Positions 27,887 to 36,736 of a DNA stretch of 64,000 nt are shown one piece after another. Made by a program: the position numbers and the translations under genes. Source of the stretch: JAEUMD01 sp036768475 (GTDB lineage Bacteria; Pseudomonadota; Alphaproteobacteria; Rhizobiales; Hyphomicrobiaceae); contig DAIPMW010000004.1 of assembly GCA_036768475.1 (NCBI GenBank), forward strand, positions 213,714 through 277,713, written 5' to 3'. The notes under the pieces were generated by a model. It saw only the letters and a program-made list of their open reading frames with translations. It was not told the origin of the DNA and ran no database searches. The number at the start of each line of letters is the position of its first letter. The stretch's first letter is position 1.

Positions 27887-28651
27887 TCAACCGAGCATGC
27901 GGGTCGCAGCAAGGCCGTCGTAGATCAGTTTCAGGGAGATCACGAATAGAGCGACATAGGCAATGCGGTAGAACGGCTCCTGTGCAATGCGCCGAGTCAG
28001 CCAGACGCCGGCCAGCATGGCCAGTGGCGCCAGCGGTAGAAGCACTGCCGTCGTTTTCAGGTTCTCGGCGCTGAACTGGCCGAGCGCATAATAAGGTATG
28101 AGCTTTATCAAATTGACGGTGGTGAAGAACATCACCGCAGTTGCTGCCAGCGCGGCGTTGGGCAAGCGTTGGGGTAGCATGTACACATTGAAGGGCGGCG
28201 CGCCGGTGTGGCTGACGAAGCTGGTGAATCCTGCGACCATTCCCCAGAACGTACCCTTGGTACGGCTTGGTCCGGAAGGCGCGCGCCTGGCGCCACCGCT
28301 CAGCCAATAGTTCAGCGTGAAAGCGAGACCGACCAGACCGACGATGAGGCGGACGTGCGCCTCGGATACGTAGGCCGCCGTGGCCCACCCTATCAGGATG
28401 CCGAGCGCCGCGGCGGGCAGAAGGATCACAAGGTTCTTCCAGTCGAAATCGCGCCGGTAAGCAATCAGGCCGGTCATGTCCATTGTGTTAAGGATCGGCA
28501 GCATGATCCCGGCAGCCTGTACGGGAGAAATGACGAGGCTCATCATCGGCACGGCAAGACCGCCGGCGGCGCCGAGGAAGCCACCTTTCGATAGGCCAGT
28601 AAGGATGATCGCGGGAACCGCGACGGCATAGAACCAGGGATCGGTAATCAT
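27887..28651 (-). CDS. TauE/SafE-family membrane exporter
   Basis: This 254-residue protein has about eight transmembrane helices arranged as two repeats, each opened by a Gly-rich motif (TGLSKGGFLGAAGGLAVPMM and GFTSFVSHTGAPPFNVYML). This is the TauE/SafE (TSUP) pattern. Members export or import sulfite, sulfonates or other small organic anions. Substrate here is unknown. It is monocistronic with a strong terminator downstream. Confidence 0.9.
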   Translation of the reverse strand: MITDPWFYAVAVPAIILTGLSKGGFLGAAGGLAVPMMSLVISPVQAAGIMLPILNTMDMTGLIAYRRDFDWKNLVILLPAAALGILIGWATAAYVSEAHVRLIVGLVGLAFTLNYWLSGGARRAPSGPSRTKGTFWGMVAGFTSFVSHTGAPPFNVYMLPQRLPNAALAATAVMFFTTVNLIKLIPYYALGQFSAENLKTTAVLLPLAPLAMLAGVWLTRRIAQEPFYRIAYVALFVISLKLIYDGLAATRMLG

Positions 28652-28853
28652 TCAGGCTCGACTTCGAGAGGATGGGGGCGGCGGGCGCGAACGGTGCGGA
28701 CGGCAAGGTGGCGTGTTTACAAAATTCAGTGACAACGTGTGGCGGCTGATTACACCTTGGGTAAACCGGCGGGCAACGTGGCATTCATTATCGACACGTC
28801 CCTTCCCTGGGAACCAAGCTGGAGCCCGCCTGATTTGTGTCCTGGAGGCGCAA

Positions 28854-29009
28854 ATGCCTGACGATCCGCAGCCCGGAATAAGGCGTTCGATCACGACACT
28901 AGCCGAAACTCCTATGCGCCGCCTATTGCGTCTCGCGCCATGGCAGTGCTGTCTTAGGGGCAATCAAGAAAAACCTCAATTTCGCGACTGCTGGAGGACG
29001 CCACAATGA
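28854..29009 (+). CDS. Possible 51-residue upstream ORF overlapping prpE start
   Basis: An ORF beginning MPDDPQPGIRRSITTLAETP has GGAGG exactly 5 bases before its ATG. Its TGA overlaps the prpE start codon (ATGA at 29006-29009). The second half uses codons that are rare in the neighbourhood and contains several Cys, Trp and Arg, so a conserved protein is unlikely. It may act as a coupling leader for prpE, or be chance. Confidence 0.3.
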   Translation: MPDDPQPGIRRSITTLAETPMRRLLRLAPWQCCLRGNQEKPQFRDCWRTPQ

Positions 29010-30928
29010 GCCGCTACGCGCAAGTCTATGCCGATTGGCAGAAGGACCCGGAGGGGTTCTGGGCTGAGGCCGCCAAGGACATCAGCTGGTACAAGCTTTG
29101 GGACAAGGTTCTCGATCCTTATTCGGGGCATTATGGCAGCTGGTTTGCCGGTGCGGAGTGCAACACGGCCTACAATTGTCTCGACCGGCACGTGGAGGCG
29201 GGGCGTGGCGATCAGAAGGCGTTGATTTATGACAGCCCGGTTTCCGGCTCGCAGCGGACCTACACCTTTACGCAACTGACCGACGAGGTGGCGACGCTTG
29301 CTGCCGTGTTGCTCGATCTTGGCGTCGGCAAGGGCGATCGCGTCATTGTCTACATGCCAATGATTGCAGAGGCGGTGATCGCCATGCTTGCCTGCGCGCG
29401 CATCGGTGCAGTGCATTCCGTCGTGTTCGGCGGCTTTGCCTCAAGTGAGCTTGCCACGCGTATCAATGATTCCAAACCGGTTGCCATTCTGTCGGCATCT
29501 TGTGGCATTGAGACGTCGCGGGTTATTCCTTACAAGCCGCTGCTCGACAAAGCGATCGAACTCTCGGAGCACAAGCCGAGCGCAACCGTCATTCTGCAGC
29601 GTCCTCAGGCTGAAGCGAGCATGGTCGCGGGCCGCGATCACGATTGGGCTCAGGCGGTCGGGGCTGCCAAGGCGGCGGGACGCAAGGCGGGATGTGTTCC
29701 CGTAGTGGCGACCGATCCGCTTTACATCCTCTACACGTCGGGCACGACTGGCCAACCCAAGGGTGTCGTGCGCGATAATGGCGGGCACATGGTGGCGCTC
29801 AAGTGGACGATGCCGAACCTTTATGGCATCCAGCCCGGCGAAGTTTTCTGGGCCGCCTCCGACGTGGGCTGGGTAGTCGGACATTCCTACATCTGCTACG
29901 CGCCCCTGCTGCACGGGGCAACGACGGTCGTCTACGAAGGCAAGCCGGTCGGCACGCCCGATGCGGGCGCCTTCTGGCGGATGGTTTCCGAACATAAGAT
30001 CTCAGCGCTTTTCACTGCTCCGACGGCCTTCCGCGCGATCAAGAAAGAGGATCCGCGAGGCGAGCTCGTCGGCAAGTACGATCTGTCTTGTCTCAGAACC
30101 TTGTTCCTTGCCGGCGAGCGCGCCGACCCGGAGACCATTAAGTGGGCGGAAGCGAAACTCAAGGTGCCGGTAATCGATCACTGGTGGCAGACGGAGACGG
30201 GTTGGGCGATCGCGGGCAATCCGGTCGGTCTTGGCGTGTTGCCGGTGAAATACGGTTCGCCGACCGTTCCGATGCCGGGCTATCAGGTCGATGTGCTGGA
30301 TGAGAAGGGGCAGCTCTTGGGGCCCAATCAACACGGCACCCTCGCCATCAAGTTGCCGATGCCGCCAGGATGCCTGCCGACACTGTGGAACAACGAGGAG
30401 CGGATGCGCACCAGCTATCTCGCCGACTTCAAGGGTTACTATTCGACGTCCGATGCCGGCTACAAGGATGAGGACGGCTACGTCTACGTGATGGCGCGCA
30501 CCGACGACGTCATCAATGTTGCCGGCCATCGCTTGTCGACAGGTCAGATGGAAGAAGTCGTCGCGCAGCACAAGGATGTGGCCGAGTGCGCGGTAATCGG
30601 GGTTGCCGATGACATGAAGGGGCAGATGCCCGCGGGGTTCCTCGTCCTCAATGCTGGCGTGGAGCGCGATCCCAAGGAAGTCGAAGCCGAGGTGGTGAAG
30701 CTCGTGCGCGACGTGATCGGTCCGGTTGCTGCGTTCAAGAACGTGATGATCGTCAAGCGACTGCCGAAGACGCGGTCGGGCAAGATCCTGCGCGGCACCA
30801 TGCGGCAGATCGCCGACGGTGAAAGCTGGCGGATGCCGGCAACGATCGATGATCCCGCCATCATGGGCGAGATCACGGAAGTGATGCAGTCGCGTGGGCT
30901 TGCGCCCAAGGCCCGGCAGGCAAGCTGA
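29006..30928 (+). CDS. prpE: Propionyl-CoA synthetase
   Basis: This 640-residue AMP-forming ligase of the PrpE/ACSS3 type starts MSRYAQVYADWQKDPEGFWA. The P-loop is YTSGTTGQPKG, the WWQTETGW motif and the C-terminal TRSGKILRGTMR with the catalytic Lys are present. It makes propionyl-CoA from propionate, ATP and CoA. With the mutA/mutB mutase in this window it fits a propionate-to-succinate route. GGAGG lies 7 bases before the ATG. A small upstream ORF overlaps the start. Confidence 0.92.
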   Translation: MSRYAQVYADWQKDPEGFWAEAAKDISWYKLWDKVLDPYSGHYGSWFAGAECNTAYNCLDRHVEAGRGDQKALIYDSPVSGSQRTYTFTQLTDEVATLAAVLLDLGVGKGDRVIVYMPMIAEAVIAMLACARIGAVHSVVFGGFASSELATRINDSKPVAILSASCGIETSRVIPYKPLLDKAIELSEHKPSATVILQRPQAEASMVAGRDHDWAQAVGAAKAAGRKAGCVPVVATDPLYILYTSGTTGQPKGVVRDNGGHMVALKWTMPNLYGIQPGEVFWAASDVGWVVGHSYICYAPLLHGATTVVYEGKPVGTPDAGAFWRMVSEHKISALFTAPTAFRAIKKEDPRGELVGKYDLSCLRTLFLAGERADPETIKWAEAKLKVPVIDHWWQTETGWAIAGNPVGLGVLPVKYGSPTVPMPGYQVDVLDEKGQLLGPNQHGTLAIKLPMPPGCLPTLWNNEERMRTSYLADFKGYYSTSDAGYKDEDGYVYVMARTDDVINVAGHRLSTGQMEEVVAQHKDVAECAVIGVADDMKGQMPAGFLVLNAGVERDPKEVEAEVVKLVRDVIGPVAAFKNVMIVKRLPKTRSGKILRGTMRQIADGESWRMPATIDDPAIMGEITEVMQSRGLAPKARQAS

Positions 30929-31036
30929 GCCAGTCGCCTCGTCGTACGAGTGTGCATGGTGCAAAGCCGTGGCGCCCGGGGCTGCAGCTTCGGGCGTCGG
31001 ACCAAGAGACATCGGTGGAACTGCAACGGGTCAGAC

Positions 31037-31843
31037 ATGCTTCTTGCGAATAAGGTCGCAATCGTAACTGGGGGCGCAAAAGGCATCGGTCGCGCGACCG
31101 CAGAGCGACTGGCGCGGGAAGGCGCCCAGATCGTCGTTGCGGACGTCGACGACGAGGAAGGCAACAAGGTCGTCGCCGCAATCAAGGCTGCGGGCAACGA
31201 AGCCGTGTTCCGCACCGCTGACATTTCCGAACGGCTCGATGTCTTCAATCTCGTGGCTGCGGCGCGTGATGCCTTCGGGAGGATCGACGTTCTCGTCAAT
31301 AATGCAGGGATCGTCGACGATCAGCCTTTTCTCGAACTGGACGAGGCGGAATTCGATCGGGTCATGCGAACCAACGTAAAGGGCGCGTTCCTGATCGGCC
31401 AAGCCGTGGCCAAGCAGATGGTCAGGCAATGTACGGCGGATGCGAAGTGCCCTCCCGGATCGATCGTCAACGTGACCTCGGTCAACGCGCGCTTTGGACA
31501 GCCCGACCATCTGGCCTATGCGGTCTCGAAGGGCGGGCTGGAGCAGCTGACCCGGTCAATGGCCCTGGCTTTGGCGCCGCATGGCATCCGCGTCAATGCG
31601 GTCGGGCCGGGGACGATCGAGACGGCGATGGTAGCTCAGGTTTACGAGGATCAGAAGGCGCGGGAAGCGGCATTGTCGCGCACACCGCTGCAACGGTTCG
31701 GTACGCCGGCGGAGATCGCCGCGGTGATTGCCTGGCTTGCCAGCAAGGAGGCAAGCTATCTCACGGGAACAACGATCTGGGCGGACGGTGGACGGCTTTC
31801 GCTCAACGGTATAGTGCCGCTGGCCGACGCGGGCGATGAATGA
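31037..31843 (+). CDS. Short-chain dehydrogenase/reductase (glucose-1-DH / FabG-like)
   Basis: This 268-residue classical SDR has the NAD(P) motif TGGAKGIGRA near residues 11-20. It also has the NNAG motif, a catalytic Ser in NVTSVNA, YAVSK as the YxxxK pair and a C-terminal SYLTGTTIWADGG. The Asp after the second strand (VVADVDDEEGN) suggests NAD(H) preference. The substrate is not deducible. I chose the ATG at 31037 because the fold starts there, not the frame start at 30950. It follows prpE by 108 bases and may be co-transcribed. Confidence 0.9.
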   Translation: MLLANKVAIVTGGAKGIGRATAERLAREGAQIVVADVDDEEGNKVVAAIKAAGNEAVFRTADISERLDVFNLVAAARDAFGRIDVLVNNAGIVDDQPFLELDEAEFDRVMRTNVKGAFLIGQAVAKQMVRQCTADAKCPPGSIVNVTSVNARFGQPDHLAYAVSKGGLEQLTRSMALALAPHGIRVNAVGPGTIETAMVAQVYEDQKAREAALSRTPLQRFGTPAEIAAVIAWLASKEASYLTGTTIWADGGRLSLNGIVPLADAGDE

Positions 31844-31879
31844 CGGCGACAAAGGAAACGCACGGCGTCTGTCGAGTGC

Positions 31880-32010
31880 GAGCGCCTGGACTGGATCGCC
31901 GTCATGTTTGATGGCAACACGTTCAGCGCCCAGGCCTTGGCTTGAATATGTTCTTCGCGCTGGGCCGCTGCGCACTTCAGCTCAACATGCTCAGCCTGAA
32001 AGGCAGCGGG
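31880..32010 (-). repeat. Partial copy 3 of the dispersed repeat
   Basis: Read on the minus strand, this stretch reads as EHVELKCAAAQREEHIQ, closely related to the EHIELKCAALQRE frame in copy 2. The DNA blocks GAGCTGAAGTG.GCAGCG and CAAACATGA are shared. It lies between the SDR gene and trcR. It may be a decayed gene fragment and not a pure DNA repeat. Confidence 0.5.
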
Positions 32011-32067
32011 CGCTACCGAAGCCACGCCAGCCAAATTATCTGCTCGCTCATCGACGATGGGTCGCAC

Positions 32068-32874
32068 TCATTCCTTCGCGGGCTCGTCAGCGGCGTCCGT
32101 CGTGCTCGCAGAATCTGACGACTCGGCAGAATCTGACGACTCGCCCGGCTCGTCCTCTTCCTCTTCCTCCTTGGGGCCTGACATGCCTTTGAGGCGCGCC
32201 AAGATCCGCGCTTCCTCCTCGGCCTCCGTTTCGACGTGCTCTTCGGCCTTCGGGGAGATGATCTGCGCCATCGGCTGACCCGTCGTCTGCTCGGTCGGCA
32301 GCAGCGTGCCGGCCTTCTCATCGACCTCACCGCTGGCCTTGCGTTCGCGCTCGACACGTCGTGCCGCCTTCTTGACTTCGGCATCAAGGTCGATCTGCGA
32401 ACAGATCCCAAGCGTCACAGGATCGTTGGGAACAAGGTTCGGCGCGTTCCAGTGGCTGCGGTCGCGGATCTGCGCGATCGTCTGCTTGGTAGTGCCGACG
32501 AGACGGATGATCTGGCTGTCCTTCAGCTCGGGGTGGTTGCGCAACAGCCAGAGAACGGCGTTGGGCTTTTCCTGCCGCAGGGACAACGGTGTGTAGCGTT
32601 TGCGCCGGATATCGGGAACTTCGACACCAGCCTCGGCCACCTTGAGCTTGTGGTCGGGTTCGTTCTCGCCACGCTTGATCTCCTCGCGGGTGATCTGGCC
32701 GCGCGTGATCGGGTCGAGGCCGCGAATGCCCTGGGCGACGTCGCCGTCGGCGATTCCTTTGACCTCGAGCACGTGCAGACCACAAAATTCCGCGATCTGG
32801 GTAAATGTCAGCGATGTGTTGTCGACCAGCCAGACGGCCGTGGCCTTGGGCATCAGCGGTGTGCGGTCGCTCAT
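32068..32874 (-). CDS. trcR: DUF1013 cell-cycle regulator TrcR
   Basis: This 268-residue protein has the conserved DUF1013 N-terminal half: MPKATAVWLVDNTSLTFTQI, then IAEFCGLHVLEVKGIADGDV, RRKRYTPLSLRQEKPNAVLW and TKQTIAQIRDRSHWNAPNL. The helices resemble a sigma-like DNA-binding module. TrcR has been described in alphaproteobacteria as an essential transcription factor of cell-cycle genes. The C-terminus (about 215-268) is acidic and low-complexity and contains an 18-base tandem duplication. Apparently monocistronic. Confidence 0.9.
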   Translation of the reverse strand: MSDRTPLMPKATAVWLVDNTSLTFTQIAEFCGLHVLEVKGIADGDVAQGIRGLDPITRGQITREEIKRGENEPDHKLKVAEAGVEVPDIRRKRYTPLSLRQEKPNAVLWLLRNHPELKDSQIIRLVGTTKQTIAQIRDRSHWNAPNLVPNDPVTLGICSQIDLDAEVKKAARRVERERKASGEVDEKAGTLLPTEQTTGQPMAQIISPKAEEHVETEAEEEARILARLKGMSGPKEEEEEDEPGESSDSAESSDSASTTDAADEPAKE

Positions 32875-33171
32875 AATGGTTTTCTCCTGTCCCCCGCCGC
32901 GAGTTCGCGCAGAGGTCTGATAATCGTATGCTAATTCGGGGAATAGAACCCCTTATAGGCGCCGCAAGGGGTGGGCGCAACCGAATATCGTGTGCGCAGC
33001 GCAACATCGCGTACGGAGGATGGGCCGTTGTATTGGCGGAATTTCGGAGCGTGCGGCGCAACAATTGCGTTGCGGCAGGGCAGAGCCGCGGCTAGTGTTC
33101 CGGCCGCCACGCAAAAATTGCGCGGGAGACACAACCTCTCGCGGGAATTTATAACAAGAGGGTTTGACAGC

Positions 33172-33603
33172 ATGTCGACACTGAAGAGCTATTGTATCGA
33201 GGATCTCGCGGTCGGCATGGAATCGTCACTATCGAAGACAGTAAGTGAAGCCGATATCAACGCATTCGCCGAGGTTTCGGGGGATATGAATCCTGTTCAT
33301 CTTGATGCGGAATATGCCGCATCGACGATGTTCGGGGAGCGTATCGCTCATGGCATGCTGTCGGCGGCTTACATCTCGGCCGTTTTCGGCATGCAGATGC
33401 CAGGGCCGGGAGCCATCTACATGTCGCAGACGCTTCAATTCAAGGCGCCGGTGAAGATCGGTGATACGGTTGTGACCACAGTCAAGGTGAGCGAGCTTAT
33501 CCCGGAGAAAAAGCGGGCCAAGTTCGAATGTGTCTGTGCCGTCGATGGCAAGCCGGTGGTGGTAGGCGAGGCGATGTTGATGGTGCCCTCGCGCGGCGCC
33601 TGA
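33172..33603 (+). CDS. MaoC-like (R)-specific enoyl-CoA hydratase
   Basis: This 143-residue single hot-dog-fold protein carries the hydratase-2 motif. The catalytic Asp and His are in DMNPVHLDAEYA, and FGERIAHGMLSAAYISAVFG follows. Such enzymes (PhaJ type) hydrate enoyl-CoA to (R)-3-hydroxyacyl-CoA, for polyhydroxyalkanoate synthesis or C4/C5-CoA metabolism such as the ethylmalonyl-CoA pathway. The start at 33172 is set by GAGGG upstream and the family start; the longer frame to 32971 is not coding-like. Confidence 0.88.
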   Translation: MSTLKSYCIEDLAVGMESSLSKTVSEADINAFAEVSGDMNPVHLDAEYAASTMFGERIAHGMLSAAYISAVFGMQMPGPGAIYMSQTLQFKAPVKIGDTVVTTVKVSELIPEKKRAKFECVCAVDGKPVVVGEAMLMVPSRGA

Positions 33604-33696
33604 GGTCGGTTTCGGAAAAGGCATCATCGGGGAAGGGCCTGGCATTCGGCGAAGCCCTCCCGTGAAATCGGCAACGCGCCGGGGAGACGGGGCTGC

Positions 33697-34665
33697 ATGC
33701 TGGTTGTCAAGGGATCGGACGCGGTTCCTGACCAGGCCAAGGGCGCGGTTCTGGCCATTGGCAATTTCGATGGTGTGCATCGCGGCCATCAGGCGCTCAT
33801 CACAAAAGTCCGCGAGAAGGCGGCCAGCCTCGACGTGCTCGCTGGCGTGGTCGTATTCGAGCCGCACCCGCGCGAGTTCTTTCAGCCGTCAGAGCCGCAC
33901 TTCCACCTGACGCCGCTTCGCCTCAAATTGCAGCGGCTGGAGGCGCTCGGGGTCGACCTCGTTGTCGTTCTGACGTTCGACAGGGAATTCGCATCGCTGT
34001 CGGCCATGCAGTTCATCGAGAACGTACTGGTCGAACGGCTGGCGCCGCGCCACATCGTCATCGGCTATGATTTCTTCTTCGGCAAGGGCCGCGCAGGCAC
34101 GCCGGACACGATGCGTCTGGCCGGCCAGGAGCTTGGCTTCGGCGTGAGTGTCGTCAAACCGGTTGCTGAAGACGGAGAGGTGTTCTCGTCCACGGCGATC
34201 CGCTTGAAGCTGGCGCAGGGCGACGTGCGCGGCGCAACCTCGTCGCTGGGCGAGATGTGGCGTGTCAGAGGGCGTGTCATCGGGGGTGCCAAGCGCGGCA
34301 CCGGACTTGGTTTCCCCACGGCCAACATCGCGCTGGAACGGGGAACGGCGCTGGCGCACGGCATCTATGCGGTGTGGGTCGACATTTCGGGCAACGGCAC
34401 GCATGGGGTGAAACCCACGCGGCGGTACATGGGTGCGGCCTATCTGGGCACACGACCGACATTCGACAACGGCGGACCGCTGTTGGAAATCTTCCTGCTG
34501 GACTTCCATGGCGATCTTTATGATCGCGAGATCGAGGTTGTGTTCGTGGAGTTCATCCGCGGCGATCGGCGCTTCAACACCGCGGAGGACCTGATCGTGC
34601 AGATGAATGCAGATTGCACGAAAGCGCGCGAGATCCTGTCCGCCGAGCCACACGAGAGCACCTAG
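33697..34665 (+). CDS. ribF: Bifunctional riboflavin kinase / FAD synthetase
   Basis: This 322-residue protein has an N-terminal FMN adenylyltransferase domain (NFDGVHRGHQALI nucleotide motif near residue 25, and FVFGxDF-like VIGYDFFFGKGRAGT). The C-terminal flavokinase domain (about 190-320) has VRGRVIGGAKRGTGLGFPTA and NGVKP/ARPTF-like phrases. It converts riboflavin to FMN and then FAD. It follows the MaoC gene by 93 bases. Confidence 0.95.
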   Translation: MLVVKGSDAVPDQAKGAVLAIGNFDGVHRGHQALITKVREKAASLDVLAGVVVFEPHPREFFQPSEPHFHLTPLRLKLQRLEALGVDLVVVLTFDREFASLSAMQFIENVLVERLAPRHIVIGYDFFFGKGRAGTPDTMRLAGQELGFGVSVVKPVAEDGEVFSSTAIRLKLAQGDVRGATSSLGEMWRVRGRVIGGAKRGTGLGFPTANIALERGTALAHGIYAVWVDISGNGTHGVKPTRRYMGAAYLGTRPTFDNGGPLLEIFLLDFHGDLYDREIEVVFVEFIRGDRRFNTAEDLIVQMNADCTKAREILSAEPHEST

Positions 34666-34855
34666 AGCCTGATCGGCTGAGATGGAAGCACGACTGCTTT
34701 CATCGAGGCCGTGATTGAGGCTCTCAAACAAAGAGATAGAGCAGGCCACAACGGCCTGAGGTGATTCAATCAAGACCTGACCTGCTCTAGAGCAGGTCAG
34801 GCTTTTCGTGCTGAAGCGCTGCACATTTCGGCCAAACATGCCCTGAATACGGTTT
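34663..34855. repeat. Dispersed mosaic repeat, copy 4
   Basis: This copy begins directly at the ribF stop codon. It contains AGAGCCTGATCGGC, TGAGATGGAAGCA, GAGATAGAGCAGGCCACAA and TGATTCAATCAA.ACCTGACCTGCTCTAG. It then has the inverted start of another unit (AGAGCAGGTCAGG) and TGAAGCGCTGCACATTT. Each block recurs in copies 2 and 5. The two back-to-back CTAGAGCAGG ends form a palindrome near 34790. Confidence 0.7.
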
Positions 34856-34945
34856 GTCATTTACCGTCCAAGCAGGCTGCTGCTCGTACGGCAGGCCGCA
34901 TGGACGTCGTGCGGGTGGATGCCGCGCGGCCCATGCGAGCCGGTC

Positions 34946-34979
34946 AAAAAAATTGGCCCCGCGTAGAACGCGGGGCCAA
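34946..34979 (-). terminator. Terminator of ftfL and the oxc-frc cluster
   Basis: A perfect 11-base stem (TTGGCCCCGCG, 34953-34963, with CGCGGGGCCAA, 34969-34979) and 5-base loop are followed on the minus strand by a run of seven T. It lies 43 bases past the ftfL stop. Confidence 0.9.
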
Positions 34980-35021
34980 GTCAGGCGATACCGTCCAATT
35001 ATCGTCCGGTTATCGAGAGGC

Positions 35022-36695
35022 TCAGAAAAGACCTTGGATCTTGCCGTTCTCCAGCCGGATCGACTCGGCTGATGGGGCCCGTGGCAGACCCGGCATCGTC
35101 ATGATTTCGCCGGTCACGACGACAATGAACTCCGCACCGGCCGAGAGACGCAGCTCGCGGATCGGAACGATGTGGCCCGTCGGCGCGCCACGCAGGTTCG
35201 GGTTGGTGGAGAAGGAGTACTGCGTCTTGGCCATGCAGACCGGCAGCTTGCCGAAGCCCGCGGCCTCCAGCTCTTTGAAGCGTGCCTCGATGGAGCTGTC
35301 GCAGGAGATGTCGGCGGCGCGATAGATCTCGGTCGCGATGGTCTTGACCTTGTCGCGAAGCGGCATGTCGTCGGGATAGAGCGGCTTGAAGGACGCCTGG
35401 CCTGAATTGGCCAGCTCAGCAACGTGGGCGGCGAGCGCCTCGGTGCCTTTGCCGCCGTCGGCCCAATGGGTGCACATAAAGGCCTTCGTGCCCATGCTCT
35501 CGGCGGCCTTCACGACCTCGGCGACCTCGGCATCCGTATCGGTGATGAAACGGTTGACGGCGACGACCGGCGGCACGCCAAACTTGCGAACGTTCTCGAT
35601 GTGACGCTTCAGGTTCTCGCAACCCTTGGCCACGGCAGCTGCGTTCTCCGCCTTGAGATCGTCCTTGGCGACGCCACCATGCATCTTGAGAGCGCGCACG
35701 GTCGCAACGATCACGGCTGCCGATGGCGACAGGCCGGCCTTGCGGCACTTGATGTCGAAGAACTTCTCTGCACCCAGGTCAGCGCCGAATCCGGCCTCGG
35801 TGACGACAAAGTCGGCGAGTTTCAGCGCGGTCTTGGTGGCCAGCACCGAGTTGCAGCCATGAGCGATGTTGGCGAACGGACCGCCGTGGATGAAGACGGG
35901 GTTGTTCTCCAGCGTCTGCACCATGTTGGGCATCATGGCGTCCTTGAGCAGGACGGTCATGGCGCCATCGGCTTTCAGCTCGCGAGCGCGGACGAGGGTC
36001 CGTTCGCGGGTCTGGCCGACGACGATGTTGCCGAGGCGGCGTTCCAGGTCGTCCAGATCCATGGAGAGGCAGAGGATCGCCATCACCTCGGAAGCGACAG
36101 TGATGTCGAAGCCGTCCTCGCGCGGGAAGCCGTTGGAAACACCACCCAGCGAGTTGACGATGTAGCGCAGCGCGCGGTCGTTCATGTCGAGAACGCGCTT
36201 CCAGCCAATGCGGCGTGCGTCGAGCCCCAGGGAGTTACCCCAGTACATATGGTTGTCAAGCATCGCGGAGAGCAGGTTGTGCGCCGAAGTAATGGCGTGG
36301 AAGTCGCCCGTGAAATGGAGGTTGATGTCCTCCATTGGAACAACCTGAGCATAACCGCCGCCAGCGGCACCACCTTTGACGCCGAAGCAGGGCCCGAGGG
36401 AGGGCTCGCGCAGACACATCATCGCCTTCTTGCCGATGCGATTGAGGCCATCGCCCAGACCGACGGTCGTGGTCGTCTTGCCTTCTCCGGCCGGCGTCGG
36501 GCTGATGGCGGTGACGAGGATCAGCTTGCCGTCCTTCTTCTGCTTTTGGCTATTGATGAAGTCGAAGGACACCTTGGCCTTGTAAGGTCCATAGTTGAGC
36601 AGCGCATCGGCGGGTACGCCAACCTTGGCGCCAACCTCGGCGATGGGCTTCATTTTCGCTTCGCGGGCAATTTCGATATCGGATTTAACGGCCAT
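35022..36695 (-). CDS. fhs: Formate-tetrahydrofolate ligase
   Basis: This 557-residue enzyme (FtfL/Fhs) joins formate to tetrahydrofolate with ATP to give 10-formyl-THF. This is the entry of formate carbon into the serine cycle and biosynthesis in methylotrophs. The start MAVKSDIEIAREAKMKPIAE, P-loop TPAGEGKTTTTVGL, FTGDFHAITSAHNLLSAM and VIHGGPFANIAHGCN-like (VFIHGGPFANIAHGCNS) motifs are diagnostic. It is the last gene of the minus-strand cluster, 41 bases after the formyl-THF hydrolase-like gene, and is followed by a terminator. Confidence 0.96.
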   Translation of the reverse strand: MAVKSDIEIAREAKMKPIAEVGAKVGVPADALLNYGPYKAKVSFDFINSQKQKKDGKLILVTAISPTPAGEGKTTTTVGLGDGLNRIGKKAMMCLREPSLGPCFGVKGGAAGGGYAQVVPMEDINLHFTGDFHAITSAHNLLSAMLDNHMYWGNSLGLDARRIGWKRVLDMNDRALRYIVNSLGGVSNGFPREDGFDITVASEVMAILCLSMDLDDLERRLGNIVVGQTRERTLVRARELKADGAMTVLLKDAMMPNMVQTLENNPVFIHGGPFANIAHGCNSVLATKTALKLADFVVTEAGFGADLGAEKFFDIKCRKAGLSPSAAVIVATVRALKMHGGVAKDDLKAENAAAVAKGCENLKRHIENVRKFGVPPVVAVNRFITDTDAEVAEVVKAAESMGTKAFMCTHWADGGKGTEALAAHVAELANSGQASFKPLYPDDMPLRDKVKTIATEIYRAADISCDSSIEARFKELEAAGFGKLPVCMAKTQYSFSTNPNLRGAPTGHIVPIRELRLSAGAEFIVVVTGEIMTMPGLPRAPSAESIRLENGKIQGLF

Positions 36696-36736
36696 ATGCT
36701 TCCTCCAGCCTCAACGGCATTGTTTTTCGTTTGCGG

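Noticed and set aside
32105..32145. Possible CRISPR-like direct repeat
   Set aside because: Only two adjacent units without spacers, inside a coding sequence.
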